The notes: generated by a model not told the origin, from the letters alone. 64,000 bases of DNA from an uncultured Candidatus Thioglobus sp. (GCA_905618925.1 CAJQTG010000008.1:1-64000); one strand, 5' to 3'; numbered from the stretch's first letter, positions 18,560 through 27,547 are shown. Translations and numbers: made by a program.

Positions 18560-19408
18560 ATGTTTTTCTTTATTGTATTAATTATAGTTGCAACTGCAAT
18601 TTTATTTGCTATTGTATTTCTTTATGTATCTTCAATAATTGCAACTCCTCCTAAAGGAAGGTCTGAAGAGCTATCTCTTCATAGTCATCCCATATCTGGA
18701 AGAATTGTTGCGTGTATTGGTGATTCTTTAACGCATGGAAATATTGGTGATTGCTGGGTTGTAAATCTTCGCAGAGAATATCCAGAGGATACATTTCTTA
18801 ATGAAGGCATTAATGGTGATGTAGTTTGGCAAGTTCAGCAGAGGATAAAGCCTATTCTTGATTGTAAGCCAGATATAGTGCTTTTAATGATTGGGACCAA
18901 TGATGCGATGGCTTCATTTGATAATGACTCTGGAAAGCGCTACAAACGTAATAATAAATTACCAGAAGTCCCAACTTTTAAGAGCTATCAAAAGTTATTA
19001 CCAGAGCTGATTGATAGTCTTAGTGATGTATCAAATATTGCTTTATGTACGATTCCTCCAATAGGTGAAAATAAAGATTCTGCAGTTAATAACCATGTTA
19101 AAAAATACAATGAATTTATAGAGTTAACAGCAAAGAATAAAAATATTACACTTCTCCCAGTCTCAAGGCTTCTATGGGAGGATTTATCAATAAGAACTTA
19201 TCCTTCCAAAAGTGACTATGACCCAAGTTCTCTTCCAATTATTAGAAGAATATATGGGGGAATATTTCACCATTATATTTTTAAAAGATCATGGGATGAT
19301 GTGGCAAAGTCAAAAGGACAATGGTTGTTATTTGATCAAATACATTTGGGCGAGCGTGGCGCAAAAATAGTATTCAATATTGCCAAAAAATACATTTCTT
19401 CAATCTAA
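18560..19408 (+). CDS. Membrane-anchored SGNH/GDSL hydrolase
   Basis: 282 residues. An N-terminal hydrophobic anchor (2-28) is followed by an SGNH domain: block I 'VACIGDSLTHGNIGDC' with the nucleophilic Ser, Gly in 'NEGINGDVVW', block III 'LMIGTNDAM' with Asn, and block V 'FDQIHLGERG' with Asp and His of the triad. This makes it a periplasmic-facing esterase, lipase or acetyl hydrolase; the substrate is unknown. It follows the glycine-zipper gene by 29 bp on the same strand. Confidence 0.88.
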   Translation: MFFFIVLIIVATAILFAIVFLYVSSIIATPPKGRSEELSLHSHPISGRIVACIGDSLTHGNIGDCWVVNLRREYPEDTFLNEGINGDVVWQVQQRIKPILDCKPDIVLLMIGTNDAMASFDNDSGKRYKRNNKLPEVPTFKSYQKLLPELIDSLSDVSNIALCTIPPIGENKDSAVNNHVKKYNEFIELTAKNKNITLLPVSRLLWEDLSIRTYPSKSDYDPSSLPIIRRIYGGIFHHYIFKRSWDDVAKSKGQWLLFDQIHLGERGAKIVFNIAKKYISSI

Positions 19409-19488
19409 TTCTTAACCTTAACTATATAATATAGTTTGACGACAAGTATTACGTATTGGCTGTTTTTTATATAAATTAATGAGGTTTC

Positions 19489-20193
19489 ATGAAAGATATT
19501 AGAATCGAAGATCGTTTAATTTTTGCTTTGGATGTGTCTGAAGTCTCAGAAGCAAAAAAAATTGTCACCGAGCTAGATGATAGTGTTAACTTTTATAAAA
19601 TTGGTATGGAGCTTTTAATGACAGGCCAATACTTTGAATTACTGGATTGGTTAATAGCAAAAGACAAAAAAGTCTTTGTGGATTTAAAATTTTTTGATGT
19701 CCCAGAGACAGTTGGTAGAACAATTGCAAGGCTTAGTGATTATGGAGCTACTTTTGCAACTATCCATGGCAACCAAGCTCTCATGGAAAAAGCGGTTGAA
19801 AATAAAAATAACTTGAAGATTCTTGCTGTTACTGCGCTAACGAGCTTAGATAGAGGTGACTTAGATGATTTAGGCTTTGATTGTAACGTTAAAGATTTAG
19901 TTATTTCGAGAGCTAAACGAGCTTTTGAAGCTGGATGTGATGGTATTGTTTCCTCTGGTTTAGAAGTTCCATATATTCGCGAATATGTTGATAATAAGCT
20001 TATAGCAGTAACCCCAGGCATTCGTCCAGTAGCTAATGATGATGATCAGAAACGAGTGGTAGATGTTGCGACTGCTTTTAAGAGTGGCTCTGATTATATT
20101 GTAGTGGGGAGGCCAATTAAAAATGCAGAAAATCGCTATGAAGCTGCATCTAACATTCAAAAAATTATTCGCTCTGCTTTCGAGGCAGTATAA
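19489..20193 (+). CDS. pyrF: Orotidine 5'-phosphate decarboxylase
   Basis: 234 residues, usual length. Converts OMP to UMP in pyrimidine synthesis. 'IFALDVSEVSEAKKIV' carries the first active-site Asp, 'FVDLKFFDVPETV' the Asp-Lys-Asp catalytic set, 'VSSGLEV' and 'VTPGIRP' bind ring and phosphate, and 'YIVVGRPIKNAENRYEAA' closes the phosphate gripper. GAGG lies 5 nt before the ATG. tRNA-Val follows 10 bp after the stop and is probably on the same transcript. Confidence 0.97.
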   Translation: MKDIRIEDRLIFALDVSEVSEAKKIVTELDDSVNFYKIGMELLMTGQYFELLDWLIAKDKKVFVDLKFFDVPETVGRTIARLSDYGATFATIHGNQALMEKAVENKNNLKILAVTALTSLDRGDLDDLGFDCNVKDLVISRAKRAFEAGCDGIVSSGLEVPYIREYVDNKLIAVTPGIRPVANDDDQKRVVDVATAFKSGSDYIVVGRPIKNAENRYEAASNIQKIIRSAFEAV

Positions 20194-20203
20194 TCCCTAT
20201 TTT

Positions 20204-20280
20204 AGTCGCGTAACTCAGCTGGTTAGAGTGCCACCATGACATGGTGGAAGTCGTCAGTTCAAATCTGACCGTGACTACCA
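20204..20280 (+). tRNA. tRNA-Val (anticodon GAC)
   Basis: A 77-nt cloverleaf with acceptor AGTCGCG/CGTGACT (an A1-T72 first pair and one G-T), D stem ACTC/GAGT, anticodon stem CCACC/GGTGG with loop ATGACAT giving GAC, T stem GTCAG/CTGAC and an encoded CCA at 20278-20280. The anticodon arm closely matches gammaproteobacterial tRNA-Val(GAC). It lies 10 bp after pyrF. Confidence 0.93.
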
Positions 20281-20501
20281 CACTAAACCCTACTCCTAAA
20301 GCATTTTCAGAAAAATAATAAACAATTCTAGTATAATAAAATTAAAATATTTAGGCACATATGTGCATATTAAGCTACAAAATGACAGAAAAACGGCAGA
20401 GCAAAGCAGAATATGTGGCAACTATTTCCAATAGATCGAGACTTCCTTAATATCAGAGAGGATTTGGACTTTCAAGGATTAAATTGACATATAATTCTAG
20501 A
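20281..20501 (+). other. Gene-free stretch after tRNA-Val, with -10 box, palindrome and a 24-codon reading frame
   Basis: No convincing gene. It holds TATAAT at 20332-20337, a 12-bp perfect palindrome GCACATATGTGC at 20355-20366, and a short open frame 20413-20487 (24 codons, starting Met-Trp-Gln-Leu-Phe-Pro and ending Gly-Leu-Asn) whose composition looks protein-like, perhaps the remnant tail of a lost gene. Together with the following damaged region it forms the longest stretch without an intact gene in the window. Confidence 0.5.
20332..20366 (+). promoter_or_regulatory. -10 box followed by a 12-bp palindrome (possible operator)
   Basis: TATAAT at 20332-20337 is followed 17 bp later by the perfect palindrome GCACATATGTGC (20355-20366). 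A palindrome just downstream of a start site is a common position for a repressor-binding site. No -35 was clear. Confidence 0.35.
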
Positions 20502-20652
20502 ATGAAGAAACTACTCCTAATCTTATTCTTTTAAATCTTCTGGCTATGCTAGTTTTAGTAAATCGTTTGATAACTTCTTCACATATAAAACACCATATAT
20601 TCATTTACCATGTGTAGAATCTTATTTTTTAATTTAAATACAGGTTGAGCTT
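20502..20652 (+). pseudogene. Broken signal-peptide/N-terminal region of msrAB
   Basis: ATG at 20502 starts a signal-peptide-like run (MKKLLLILFF) that hits TAA at 20532. If one T in the TTTT run at 20529-20532 is removed, the frame continues as KSSGYASFSKSFDNFFTYKT and beyond, ending at TAA 20635-20637, and from there it is in the same frame as the MsrA domain starting at 20653 (20530 and 20653 differ by 123, a multiple of 3). So one +1 frameshift and one stop codon separate a secretion signal and about 35 residues of mature N-terminus from the intact MsrA-MsrB body. Sequencing error is possible for the T run, less so for both lesions. Confidence 0.7.
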
Positions 20653-21912
20653 GTGATTCTAGAAATATTTTTTGCTGCAGGTTGTTTTTGGGGTGTAGAA
20701 AAAAACTTTGAAAACATGGACGGTGTCATTGATGTTGTTTCTGGTTACTCTGGAGGTAACTATGATGATCCAACCTATCAAGATGTTCTTGATAATAGAA
20801 GAATTCAAAGTGAGAGTTTTCTATCTGTTCTGAAAAATATTGGACTATCTGATGAAGAAAAATCATCCAATAAAAACACTTTAATTAACCATACAGAAAC
20901 AGTTAAAGTTATTTATGATACTGATAGAGTTTCCACAGAACAATTATTGAAAAATTTTTGGGAGATTCACGATCCAACCCAATTAAACAGACAAGGTAAT
21001 GATGTTGGAAATAACTATCGTTCTGCAATTTATTGGACTAATGATGAACAAAAAGAAATTGCAATTCGGACTGGTCAGCTCTACCAGCAACTTTTAACAG
21101 TAAAAGGTTATGGGGAAATTATGACTGAGATGGCTGCTTTAGAAAAATTCTGGCCAGCTGAAGATTACCATCAAAATTATATATTGAGAAATCCTAATGG
21201 TTATTGCCCCGATCACTCTACTGGTGTTACTTTCATTGAACAAGCTCCAAGAGAATCATTTGTTGCAGATATATCCCCACTTGGCGGTAAAGAAATTGTT
21301 GTTATTGGCCCAGAAGTTGAAGGAACTTGCTTGTTTTGTCTTGAGTTCGAAAAATTAGTAACGTCAAAATATAAAGGAACTATTCCATTAAGATCAGCTC
21401 CAGCATCTTCATTGAAGGGCTTTGAACTCATTACAGAGACATGGGCAACACCTACTATTTTTCTTATAGAGGATGGGAAAGAGATATGGGCACATCAAGG
21501 ACTGATGTCTTCTGATGATTTTTATAAAGCCTTAGGGGAATTTAAGTTGGGTAAAAATTCAGAGGCCTTTAATGTAGCATTTAATGAAGGTACAGATAGA
21601 AGGTTTTGTAAACAGTATGAAGCTTTTAAAAATACCCCAGATGGTATTTTTATAGATAAACTTTCTGGAAGGCCACTTTTTGATACTGCAGATCGATTTG
21701 ATTCTAAGTCAGGCTGGCTGTCCTTTACAAGGCCGGTTCGCAATGAGGTTTATGAGTTAGTTGATAAGAGTTATGGAATGACTCGAACTGAAATCAGATC
21801 AATGAGTTCTGATATTCATTTAGGTCATGTATTTGATGATGGACCTGATGGCATGCCAAGGTATTGTATTAATGCAACAGTTTTAGAATTTGTAGCAAGA
21901 GGTGATGTTTAG
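20653..21912 (+). CDS. msrAB: Methionine sulfoxide reductase MsrA-thioredoxin-like-MsrB fusion
   Basis: 419 residues from a GTG start. MsrA domain (1-200): catalytic Cys11 in 'AAGCFWGVE', 'GNDVGNNYRSAIYWT' and 'AEDYHQNY'; an unusual ~28-residue insertion (about 48-76) sits between 'YQDVL' and 'NHTETV'. A middle thioredoxin-like domain (about 210-300) has a C-L-F-C pair and 'TWATPTIFL' cis-Pro loop. MsrB domain (305-415): 'SGWLSFTRPV', 'HLGHVFDDGPDG' and the catalytic Cys in 'RYCINATVLEF', without zinc cysteines. It reduces both stereoisomers of oxidised methionine. The upstream export signal is broken, so the surviving product, if made, would stay in the cytoplasm. Confidence 0.9.
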   Translation: MILEIFFAAGCFWGVEKNFENMDGVIDVVSGYSGGNYDDPTYQDVLDNRRIQSESFLSVLKNIGLSDEEKSSNKNTLINHTETVKVIYDTDRVSTEQLLKNFWEIHDPTQLNRQGNDVGNNYRSAIYWTNDEQKEIAIRTGQLYQQLLTVKGYGEIMTEMAALEKFWPAEDYHQNYILRNPNGYCPDHSTGVTFIEQAPRESFVADISPLGGKEIVVIGPEVEGTCLFCLEFEKLVTSKYKGTIPLRSAPASSLKGFELITETWATPTIFLIEDGKEIWAHQGLMSSDDFYKALGEFKLGKNSEAFNVAFNEGTDRRFCKQYEAFKNTPDGIFIDKLSGRPLFDTADRFDSKSGWLSFTRPVRNEVYELVDKSYGMTRTEIRSMSSDIHLGHVFDDGPDGMPRYCINATVLEFVARGDV

Positions 21913-21973
21913 AATCTAAAAAAAACTGTAAAATAATTGTAATATTTCAAAAATAATATTATTTAAATCCAAA

Positions 21974-22603
21974 ATGAACAATACAGCTAAATTATTCAAC
22001 ATCTCTTTAACTAAAGTCTTATTGCTAATATCTTTTTCTTTTTTATTACTCTCTCCAGCGATTGCTGAAGATGGTTTGTATGAAAGAGGGATTGAATTAG
22101 TAGAGCAAAAAGATTATGAAAAAGCACTTAAAGCATTTGAACTAGGTGCTAAAACAGGTGACTTGAATGCAATGACTGCTCTTGGAATAATGTATATCAC
22201 TGGTGTTGGCGTTATTCAGAATGATGTAAAAGGTTTCAAATATGTCCAGGATGCAGCAAATAAATCTCATCCAAAAGCGCAATATACTTTAGGTGCTATT
22301 TACTATCTTGGTGCTGGGGTTACTATTGACTTTAATAAAGCATTTAACTGGATTAGATTATCTGCAGATCAGGGTTATCTTGATGCTCAGCATAATTTGG
22401 CTCTAATGTATGAGGCTGGAGAAGGGGTATCACAGGACTTTAAGAAAGCTTATGAGTACTATCTTATCGCTGCAAGGAGTGGAAACTTAGACTCTCAAAT
22501 TAAAGTTGCCCAGATGTATCAAGAAGCTATTGGAACTGAAAAAAATCTTGAAAAAAGTGCATATTGGCTAAAAAAAATTGAAGAGTCAAAATTGAAAAAC
22601 TAA
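21974..22603 (+). CDS. Exported Sel1-repeat protein
   Basis: 209 residues. A signal peptide (hydrophobic 15-32, cut after 'SPAIA') precedes a TPR-like unit ('YERGIELVEQKDYEKALKAFELGAKTGD') and about four Sel1-like repeats, recognisable by 'A-x-x-x-LG-x-M-Y-x-x-G-x-G-V' ('AMTALGIMYITGVGV', 'AQYTLGAIYYLGAGV', 'AQHNLALMYEAGEGV', 'SQIKVAQMYQEAIGT'). Such alpha-solenoids are protein-protein scaffolds in the periplasm; the partner is unknown. It precedes ubiM by 25 bp. Confidence 0.88.
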   Translation: MNNTAKLFNISLTKVLLLISFSFLLLSPAIAEDGLYERGIELVEQKDYEKALKAFELGAKTGDLNAMTALGIMYITGVGVIQNDVKGFKYVQDAANKSHPKAQYTLGAIYYLGAGVTIDFNKAFNWIRLSADQGYLDAQHNLALMYEAGEGVSQDFKKAYEYYLIAARSGNLDSQIKVAQMYQEAIGTEKNLEKSAYWLKKIEESKLKN

Positions 22604-22628
22604 TAAGCTTAGTTTGCACTCAAAATTT

Positions 22629-23843
22629 ATGAAAGATAATAAATCTGACAATATCTATGACGTGATAATTATTGGTGCTGGGCCAGCAGGGCTTAGCTTT
22701 GCATGCTCATTGGCTAATCAGAGTCAAAGAGTACTTATAGTTGAAAAATCCCCTCAAATTTCGATTTCAGACCCTAAGCCAGATGGAAGAGAGACCGCTT
22801 TAACTCATAATTCATTAAAGATACTTCAAAAACTTGGTGTTTGGGATCTCATTGATCAGGCTAAAGTAAGTCCTCTGAGAGAGGCAAAAGTTTTTGATGG
22901 CGATTCAGAATCACTATTAAATTTTGAAGCAAATAAAACTTCAATTGACGCTCTTGGATATCTTGTTCCGAATAATTTAATTAGGCTTGCTCTATACCAA
23001 AAAGTATCGAGCGCAGATAATGTAACTATCCTAAATGATTTAGCAGTAGATTCTCTTAGCACAAGCTCTTCTAATGCTAAGGTTACTCTTTCAAATGGTG
23101 AAACTTTAAATGCAAAACTTATAGTTGCTGCGGATAGCCGTTTTTCAGAAATACGTAGAAAGATGGGGATATCATCGACAATGAAAGATTTTTCTAAAGT
23201 AATGATAATTACTAGAGTATCTCATGAAAAATCTCATAATCAAACTGCTCTTGAGTGCTTTAATTATGGACACACCCTAGCACTCTTACCACTAAACGGC
23301 AATATATCCTCTGTAGTTCTTACAGTCCCAACTGATGAGGCTGATGAAATGCTTAACATGGATGAAAAGAAATTTTGCGCTCAAGCTAGTGAAGGTTTTA
23401 ATGGAAGTCTTGGGGAAATGAAACAAATTGGTGAAAGGCATTCTTACCCATTGGTAGGCGTTTATGCCGAAAAGTTTAGAGCAACTCGTTTTGCTCTTAT
23501 TGGCGATGCTGCAGTTGGAATGCATCCTGTTACTGCACATGGCTTTAATTTAGGATTAAGAGGGCAAGATATTCTCTCTCTTGCAATCATTAAAGCTTCT
23601 GAAAATGGTAATGATATTGGTTCAGATAAAGTTTTAAGAGAGTTTGAAAATAAACAAATACATTTATCTAGATTGATGTACTTTGGAACTAATGGTGTTG
23701 TATCTTTGTTTACGAATGATGACGCAGTAGCTAAAAAAGTTAGAAAGTTAGTCTTAAAGTTTGCAGATCGATTTCCTCCAGTCAAATCTCTGATTACAAA
23801 GCATCTAACGGAATCAAAAAAAAGTAATTTAATCCCTTTTTGA
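22629..23843 (+). CDS. ubiM: FAD-dependent ubiquinone-biosynthesis hydroxylase (UbiM-like)
   Basis: About 404 residues of the UbiH/UbiF/COQ6 flavoprotein monooxygenase family. FAD-binding '[14 protein letters not shown]' near residues 12-25, '[15 protein letters not shown]' (the UbiM-type version of the family's DxRxxAL motif), and '[25 protein letters not shown]' near 290-314, the second FAD/ribityl motif. It adds a ring hydroxyl group during ubiquinone synthesis, at the inner membrane. I assign UbiM from the Asp-Gly-Arg-Glu signature; UbiF or UbiH cannot be excluded. ATG at 22629 is used; a TTG five codons earlier is the only alternative. pdxH follows at 10 bp. Confidence 0.75.
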   Translation: MKDNKSDNIYDVIIIGAGPAGLSFACSLANQSQRVLIVEKSPQISISDPKPDGRETALTHNSLKILQKLGVWDLIDQAKVSPLREAKVFDGDSESLLNFEANKTSIDALGYLVPNNLIRLALYQKVSSADNVTILNDLAVDSLSTSSSNAKVTLSNGETLNAKLIVAADSRFSEIRRKMGISSTMKDFSKVMIITRVSHEKSHNQTALECFNYGHTLALLPLNGNISSVVLTVPTDEADEMLNMDEKKFCAQASEGFNGSLGEMKQIGERHSYPLVGVYAEKFRATRFALIGDAAVGMHPVTAHGFNLGLRGQDILSLAIIKASENGNDIGSDKVLREFENKQIHLSRLMYFGTNGVVSLFTNDDAVAKKVRKLVLKFADRFPPVKSLITKHLTESKKSNLIPF

Positions 23844-23853
23844 AGGAAACTAT

Positions 23854-24489
23854 ATGACAGGTGATTTAAGCAATCTAAGAAAAGAATATCTCAAAAGTGG
23901 TATCGTAAAAGGCGATCTTAAAAGTAATCCAATTGAACAGTTTTCCTTATGGTTTAATCAAGCTATTGAAGCTAATATTATTGAGCCTAGTGCAATGAGT
24001 CTTGCTACCTCAGATGACTATATAAGTATTAGGACCGTCCTTCTTAAATTTTTTGATGATAAGGGCTTTGTATTTTTTACAAACTACGAGTCTAAAAAAT
24101 CTAAACAAATTCAAAATAATCCCCAGGCTGCTCTTTTATTTCCCTGGCTTGCTCTAGAAAGACAAGTCAAAATTATTGGAAGTGTTGAGAAAATTACGAA
24201 GCTAGAGTCTTTAAAATATTTTTCTTCTAGGCCAAAAGACTCTCAAATTGGTGCATGGTCATCGCAACAATCATCAAGAATTTCCTCTAGAGCGATTTTA
24301 GTGGATCAGTTTGCAGCAATGAAAAAGAAATTTGCTAATGGAGAGATTCCTCTTCCTGAATTTTGGGGAGGGTATCGAGTAGTTCCACAAAGTATTGAAT
24401 TTTGGCAAGGCAGAGAAAGTAGGCTTCATGATCGCCTCATATATGAGCGCAATGATGATGGATGGGATATTAGTCGTCTTTCGCCCTGA
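23854..24489 (+). CDS. pdxH: Pyridoxamine/pyridoxine 5'-phosphate oxidase
   Basis: 211 residues, usual length. FMN enzyme forming pyridoxal phosphate. '[25 protein letters not shown]' and '[15 protein letters not shown]' bind FMN, '[16 protein letters not shown]' and the C-terminal '[17 protein letters not shown]' bind the substrate phosphate and ring. AAGGA lies 7 nt before the ATG. PLP is the cofactor of at least four enzymes in this window (AspC, SerC, ArgD and others). The 3' end overlaps the convergent aroE by 20 bp. Confidence 0.96.
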   Translation: MTGDLSNLRKEYLKSGIVKGDLKSNPIEQFSLWFNQAIEANIIEPSAMSLATSDDYISIRTVLLKFFDDKGFVFFTNYESKKSKQIQNNPQAALLFPWLALERQVKIIGSVEKITKLESLKYFSSRPKDSQIGAWSSQQSSRISSRAILVDQFAAMKKKFANGEIPLPEFWGGYRVVPQSIEFWQGRESRLHDRLIYERNDDGWDISRLSP

Positions 24490-25282
24490 TTGAATCGATT
24501 ACTGGCTTAGTCTGAGGGTTTTTCCCTAGCCAAAAAGAAAACGAGAGTGCTGCTTGCTCTACGAGCATTCCAAGGCCATCGCTAACTTTTCTAGCAGAGT
24601 TTTCATTTGCCCATTTCATGAATGGAGTCTCACTCCCATACATTAAGTCATAACATAGGGCGCCCTCGACAACACCTTTAGAAATATTAGGGATATTTCC
24701 ATCAATAGATGCACTGGTCGCATTAATAACTATATCAACTGGCTCGGCTTTAATTTGATCCAATCCAAAGCCACAAACTTTACCGTATTGTAAAAACTTA
24801 CTCGCAAGCTTTAAAGATTTTTCTTTCGTGCGGTTTGCTAGTAATATTTTTTTGGGATTACAATCAAGTATTGGTTTTAGAATGCCTTGTGTCGCGCCTC
24901 CTGCTCCAATAATTAGGATTTCTTTTCCTTTTAAAGACTGTTTTAAATTATTTGTAAAATCATTTACCAGTCCATTTCCATCAGTATTTTCACCAATCAA
25001 AGTTCTGTCTTCGACTTTTATAGCATTTACTGCTCCAGCAGCCCTTGCATTTGGAGTTAATTTTTTTGATAGATTATGCGCTTGGATTTTAAATGGCAGG
25101 GTAATGTTGAAGCCTTGACCATCAGAATCAATAAATTTCTTTACTGTGTCTTGAAATCCATCAATTGGTGAAAGTATTTTCTCATATGAAATTTCAAGCC
25201 CAAACTCCTTAGAGAATTGGGCGTGAATCATTGGAGATATGCTGTGATGAATAGGGTTACCAATTACTGCATATCTGTTCAT
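24470..25282 (-). CDS. aroE: Shikimate dehydrogenase
   Basis: 270 residues, standard. NADPH-dependent reduction of 3-dehydroshikimate. '[20 protein letters not shown]' at the N-terminus binds shikimate, '[11 protein letters not shown]' carries the catalytic Lys (about 67), 'ENTDGNG' the Asp, and '[16 protein letters not shown]' plus 'ANRTKEKS' the NADPH. The 3' end overlaps pdxH on the opposite strand. It lies 6 bp downstream of rne on the same strand and probably shares its transcript. Confidence 0.96.
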   Translation of the reverse strand: MNRYAVIGNPIHHSISPMIHAQFSKEFGLEISYEKILSPIDGFQDTVKKFIDSDGQGFNITLPFKIQAHNLSKKLTPNARAAGAVNAIKVEDRTLIGENTDGNGLVNDFTNNLKQSLKGKEILIIGAGGATQGILKPILDCNPKKILLANRTKEKSLKLASKFLQYGKVCGFGLDQIKAEPVDIVINATSASIDGNIPNISKGVVEGALCYDLMYGSETPFMKWANENSARKVSDGLGMLVEQAALSFSFWLGKNPQTKPVIDSIRAKDD

Positions 25283-25288
25283 AAGCTA

Positions 25289-27547
25289 TTAAGAAGTCTT
25301 CTCATCAGAATTTTCAGATTTTTTTAGATCTGGCTTACTTGAAGTCTTCTCATCAGAATTTTCAGATTTTTTAAGAGATGCTTTTGTTGGAGACTTTTTG
25401 ACTGGTTTGCGAGCAGGTTTTTTAGTTGGCTTTGTTGCAACGTTCTCAATCGGTTTCGTTACAACGTTCTCAGTTGGCTTTGCTGCAACGTTCTCAGTTG
25501 GCTTTGCTGCAACGTTCTCAGTTGGCTTTGCTGCAACGTTCTCAGTTGGCTTTGCTGCAACGTTCTCAGTTGGCTTTGCTGCAACGTTCTCAGTTGGCTT
25601 CGTTACAACATTCTCAGTTGGCTTTTGATTAGAGTTTGCCGTATTCTTTTGGTTTCTGTTCCTATTTTGGTTTCTATTTTTATTCTGGTTTGGATTGTTC
25701 TGATTAGCCTTATTATTATTAGCCTCATTAGAGCTATTTTTTTGAGCTTCTCCAGTTCCAGATTTCTGATTTTCTTGAGTATTTTGGTTTCGATTTCGAT
25801 TTTGATTTCGGTTTCGGTTTTGATTTCGATTTCGATTTTGGTTTTGATTCCTATTCTGAGGTCTGCTAGTTTTTTGCTCAGTATCTGTTTTTTTGTCAGA
25901 AGAGAATATTTCAGACAATTTGCTCATAAACGAAACTTTCTTTTCAGGCATCTTAGTTGATGGATGATTAGATGATATTGCAGGAATATCAGGCTTATCA
26001 ATGTAATTAATTACATTTGGATTTTCTTGAGGCTTAGAAACCCCTTGAAAGCTCTTGTGATGAGAGTTTTTATCACCCTTTTGTTTATTCATTGTGAAAT
26101 GAGGAAAGTGCATATATTGATTTGGAAGAAGAGTAATTTTAATATTATGTTTATCTTCCATTTCAATTATGTTTTGTCTCTTCTCATTGAGCAAGTAAGT
26201 TATTACCTCAACGCAAGATTGAATTGTTATGTCATCACCATTTTTATTTGAATTTAAGTTGTCTTCTAGCTGACGAATAATTCTTAATGATAATGAAGGA
26301 ATAGTTGGATTTGTTCCACTTCCATTACAAATTGAACAAGTTTTTCCCGTCGATTCAGCAACAGAATTCATTAGCCTTTGGCGTGATAGCTCTAAAAGCC
26401 CAAATCTTGATATTGAGCCTATCTGTACGCGAGCCCTATCATTTGCTGTAGCTTTTTCCATTAACTTCTCAATAGCTGTTCTATTAGATTCTGAGGCCAT
26501 ATCAATAAAGTCAATCACTACTAATCCACCAATATCTCTTAATTGAAGTTGAAGTGCAATCTCAGATGCAGCGTCTAAGTTTGCTTTATAAGCAGTATCC
26601 TCAATACTTGTCCCTTTTGTTGCTCTAGCAGAGTTGATATCAATTGCTGTTAATGCTTCTGTAGGATCAAATACAATAGTTGCACCAGATCTCAAAGCAA
26701 CTTCTCTATTAAAGACGCTCTTAACTTGAGACTCTATACTCATATGAGCAAAAAGAGAATGCTCAGTAACATCAAAGAATTTAATCTTGTCTAAGTAATG
26801 CGGCATTACAAAGCTAATAAAATCTCTTGCCTTTTGATATGTTTCCAAGTCATCAATAATAACGCTATCGGTATCTTCTCTTAAAAAGTCACGTAAAGCT
26901 CTTACAGTTATGTCACTTTCTTGATAAATTAAGAAAGGATCATCTTGCTTTTTAGTTGCAGTTTTAATAGATTTCCAGAGCTGAGTTAGGTGGTCTATCT
27001 CCCATTGAAGCTCACTCACACCTCTTCCTGCTCCCTCAGTACGAATTATAAGTCCAGAGTGTTTAGGAACATTAAGACTTGGTAATAAGTTTTTTAAATC
27101 TTGGCGATCTGAGGCGCCAATTTGCCTTGAGATGCCAGAGCTTTTAGGATTGTTTGGGGTGAGTATCATATAAGCACCCGCTAAATTAATATAGGTACTA
27201 AGAGCCGCACCTTTATTACCACGCTCCTCTTTTTCAACTTGTATGATGATGTCTTGTCCTTCTTTAAGGACATCACTAATAGTTAATTTATCACCTTTAG
27301 GCTTAATGCCATCAGAAAAGAAAGGAGAAATCTCCTTAAAGGGTAAAAAACCATGCTTGTCTTTGCCATAGTTAACAAAAGCAGCTTCCAAAGATTGCTC
27401 TACTCGAGAAATCTTTGCTTTGTATATGTTGCCCTTAGTCTTTCTATTGAGGCTTGTCTCGATATCAAGACCAGTAAGCTTTTGGTCCTTGACGATTGCA
27501 ACTCGAATTTCTTCTTTGTGGGTTGCGTTGATTAGAATATGATTCAT
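25289..27547 (-). CDS. rne: Ribonuclease E/G family protein with repetitive C-terminal tail
   Basis: 752 residues. Catalytic half (1-~430): S1 domain (about 35-125), RNase H-like and 5'-sensor region, active-site Asp residues in 'VFDPTEALTAIDINSARATKG' and 'IGGLVVIDFIDM', and the zinc-link Cys pair in 'CSICNGSG' (about 397-404). The tail is low-complexity: basic Asn/Gln/Arg repeats (about 555-640), eight Lys-Pro-Thr-Glu-Asn-Val octapeptides, and a duplicated Ser/Glu/Asp/Lys segment at the end. RNase E processes rRNA/tRNA precursors and decays mRNA; basic tails bind RNA and form degradosome condensates. Shorter than E. coli's 1061; RNase G has no such tail. Confidence 0.9.
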   Translation of the reverse strand: MNHILINATHKEEIRVAIVKDQKLTGLDIETSLNRKTKGNIYKAKISRVEQSLEAAFVNYGKDKHGFLPFKEISPFFSDGIKPKGDKLTISDVLKEGQDIIIQVEKEERGNKGAALSTYINLAGAYMILTPNNPKSSGISRQIGASDRQDLKNLLPSLNVPKHSGLIIRTEGAGRGVSELQWEIDHLTQLWKSIKTATKKQDDPFLIYQESDITVRALRDFLREDTDSVIIDDLETYQKARDFISFVMPHYLDKIKFFDVTEHSLFAHMSIESQVKSVFNREVALRSGATIVFDPTEALTAIDINSARATKGTSIEDTAYKANLDAASEIALQLQLRDIGGLVVIDFIDMASESNRTAIEKLMEKATANDRARVQIGSISRFGLLELSRQRLMNSVAESTGKTCSICNGSGTNPTIPSLSLRIIRQLEDNLNSNKNGDDITIQSCVEVITYLLNEKRQNIIEMEDKHNIKITLLPNQYMHFPHFTMNKQKGDKNSHHKSFQGVSKPQENPNVINYIDKPDIPAISSNHPSTKMPEKKVSFMSKLSEIFSSDKKTDTEQKTSRPQNRNQNQNRNRNQNRNRNQNRNRNQNTQENQKSGTGEAQKNSSNEANNNKANQNNPNQNKNRNQNRNRNQKNTANSNQKPTENVVTKPTENVAAKPTENVAAKPTENVAAKPTENVAAKPTENVAAKPTENVVTKPIENVATKPTKKPARKPVKKSPTKASLKKSENSDEKTSSKPDLKKSENSDEKTS
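25293..25372 (-). repeat. Duplicated 32-bp segment at the 3' end of rne
   Basis: The 32-bp sequence at 25293-25324 recurs exactly at 25341-25372, 48 bp apart. It encodes two copies of Leu-Lys-Lys-Ser-Glu-Asn-Ser-Asp-Glu-Lys-Thr-Ser in the last 30 residues of the RNase E tail, a recent in-frame duplication. Confidence 0.85.
25428..25619 (-). repeat. Eight-unit 24-bp tandem repeat within rne
   Basis: Eight 24-bp units in register. Units 3-7 (25476-25595) are identical; units 1, 2 and 8 differ by a few bases. Each encodes one octapeptide Lys-Pro-Thr-Glu-Asn-Val-Ala-Ala, or its Val-Thr variant. Unit length is a multiple of three, so copy number can change without breaking the frame. Confidence 0.95.

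Noticed and set aside
25428..25619. CRISPR-like array
   Set aside because: Units are contiguous with no spacers and are in-frame codons of rne.
25398..25632. Open frames on the plus strand across the rne repeats, giving repeated Phe/Ser/Val or Leu/Gln/Arg peptides
   Set aside because: They are by-products of the 24-bp repeat read on the wrong strand; the minus-strand frame is continuous with the RNase E catalytic domain.
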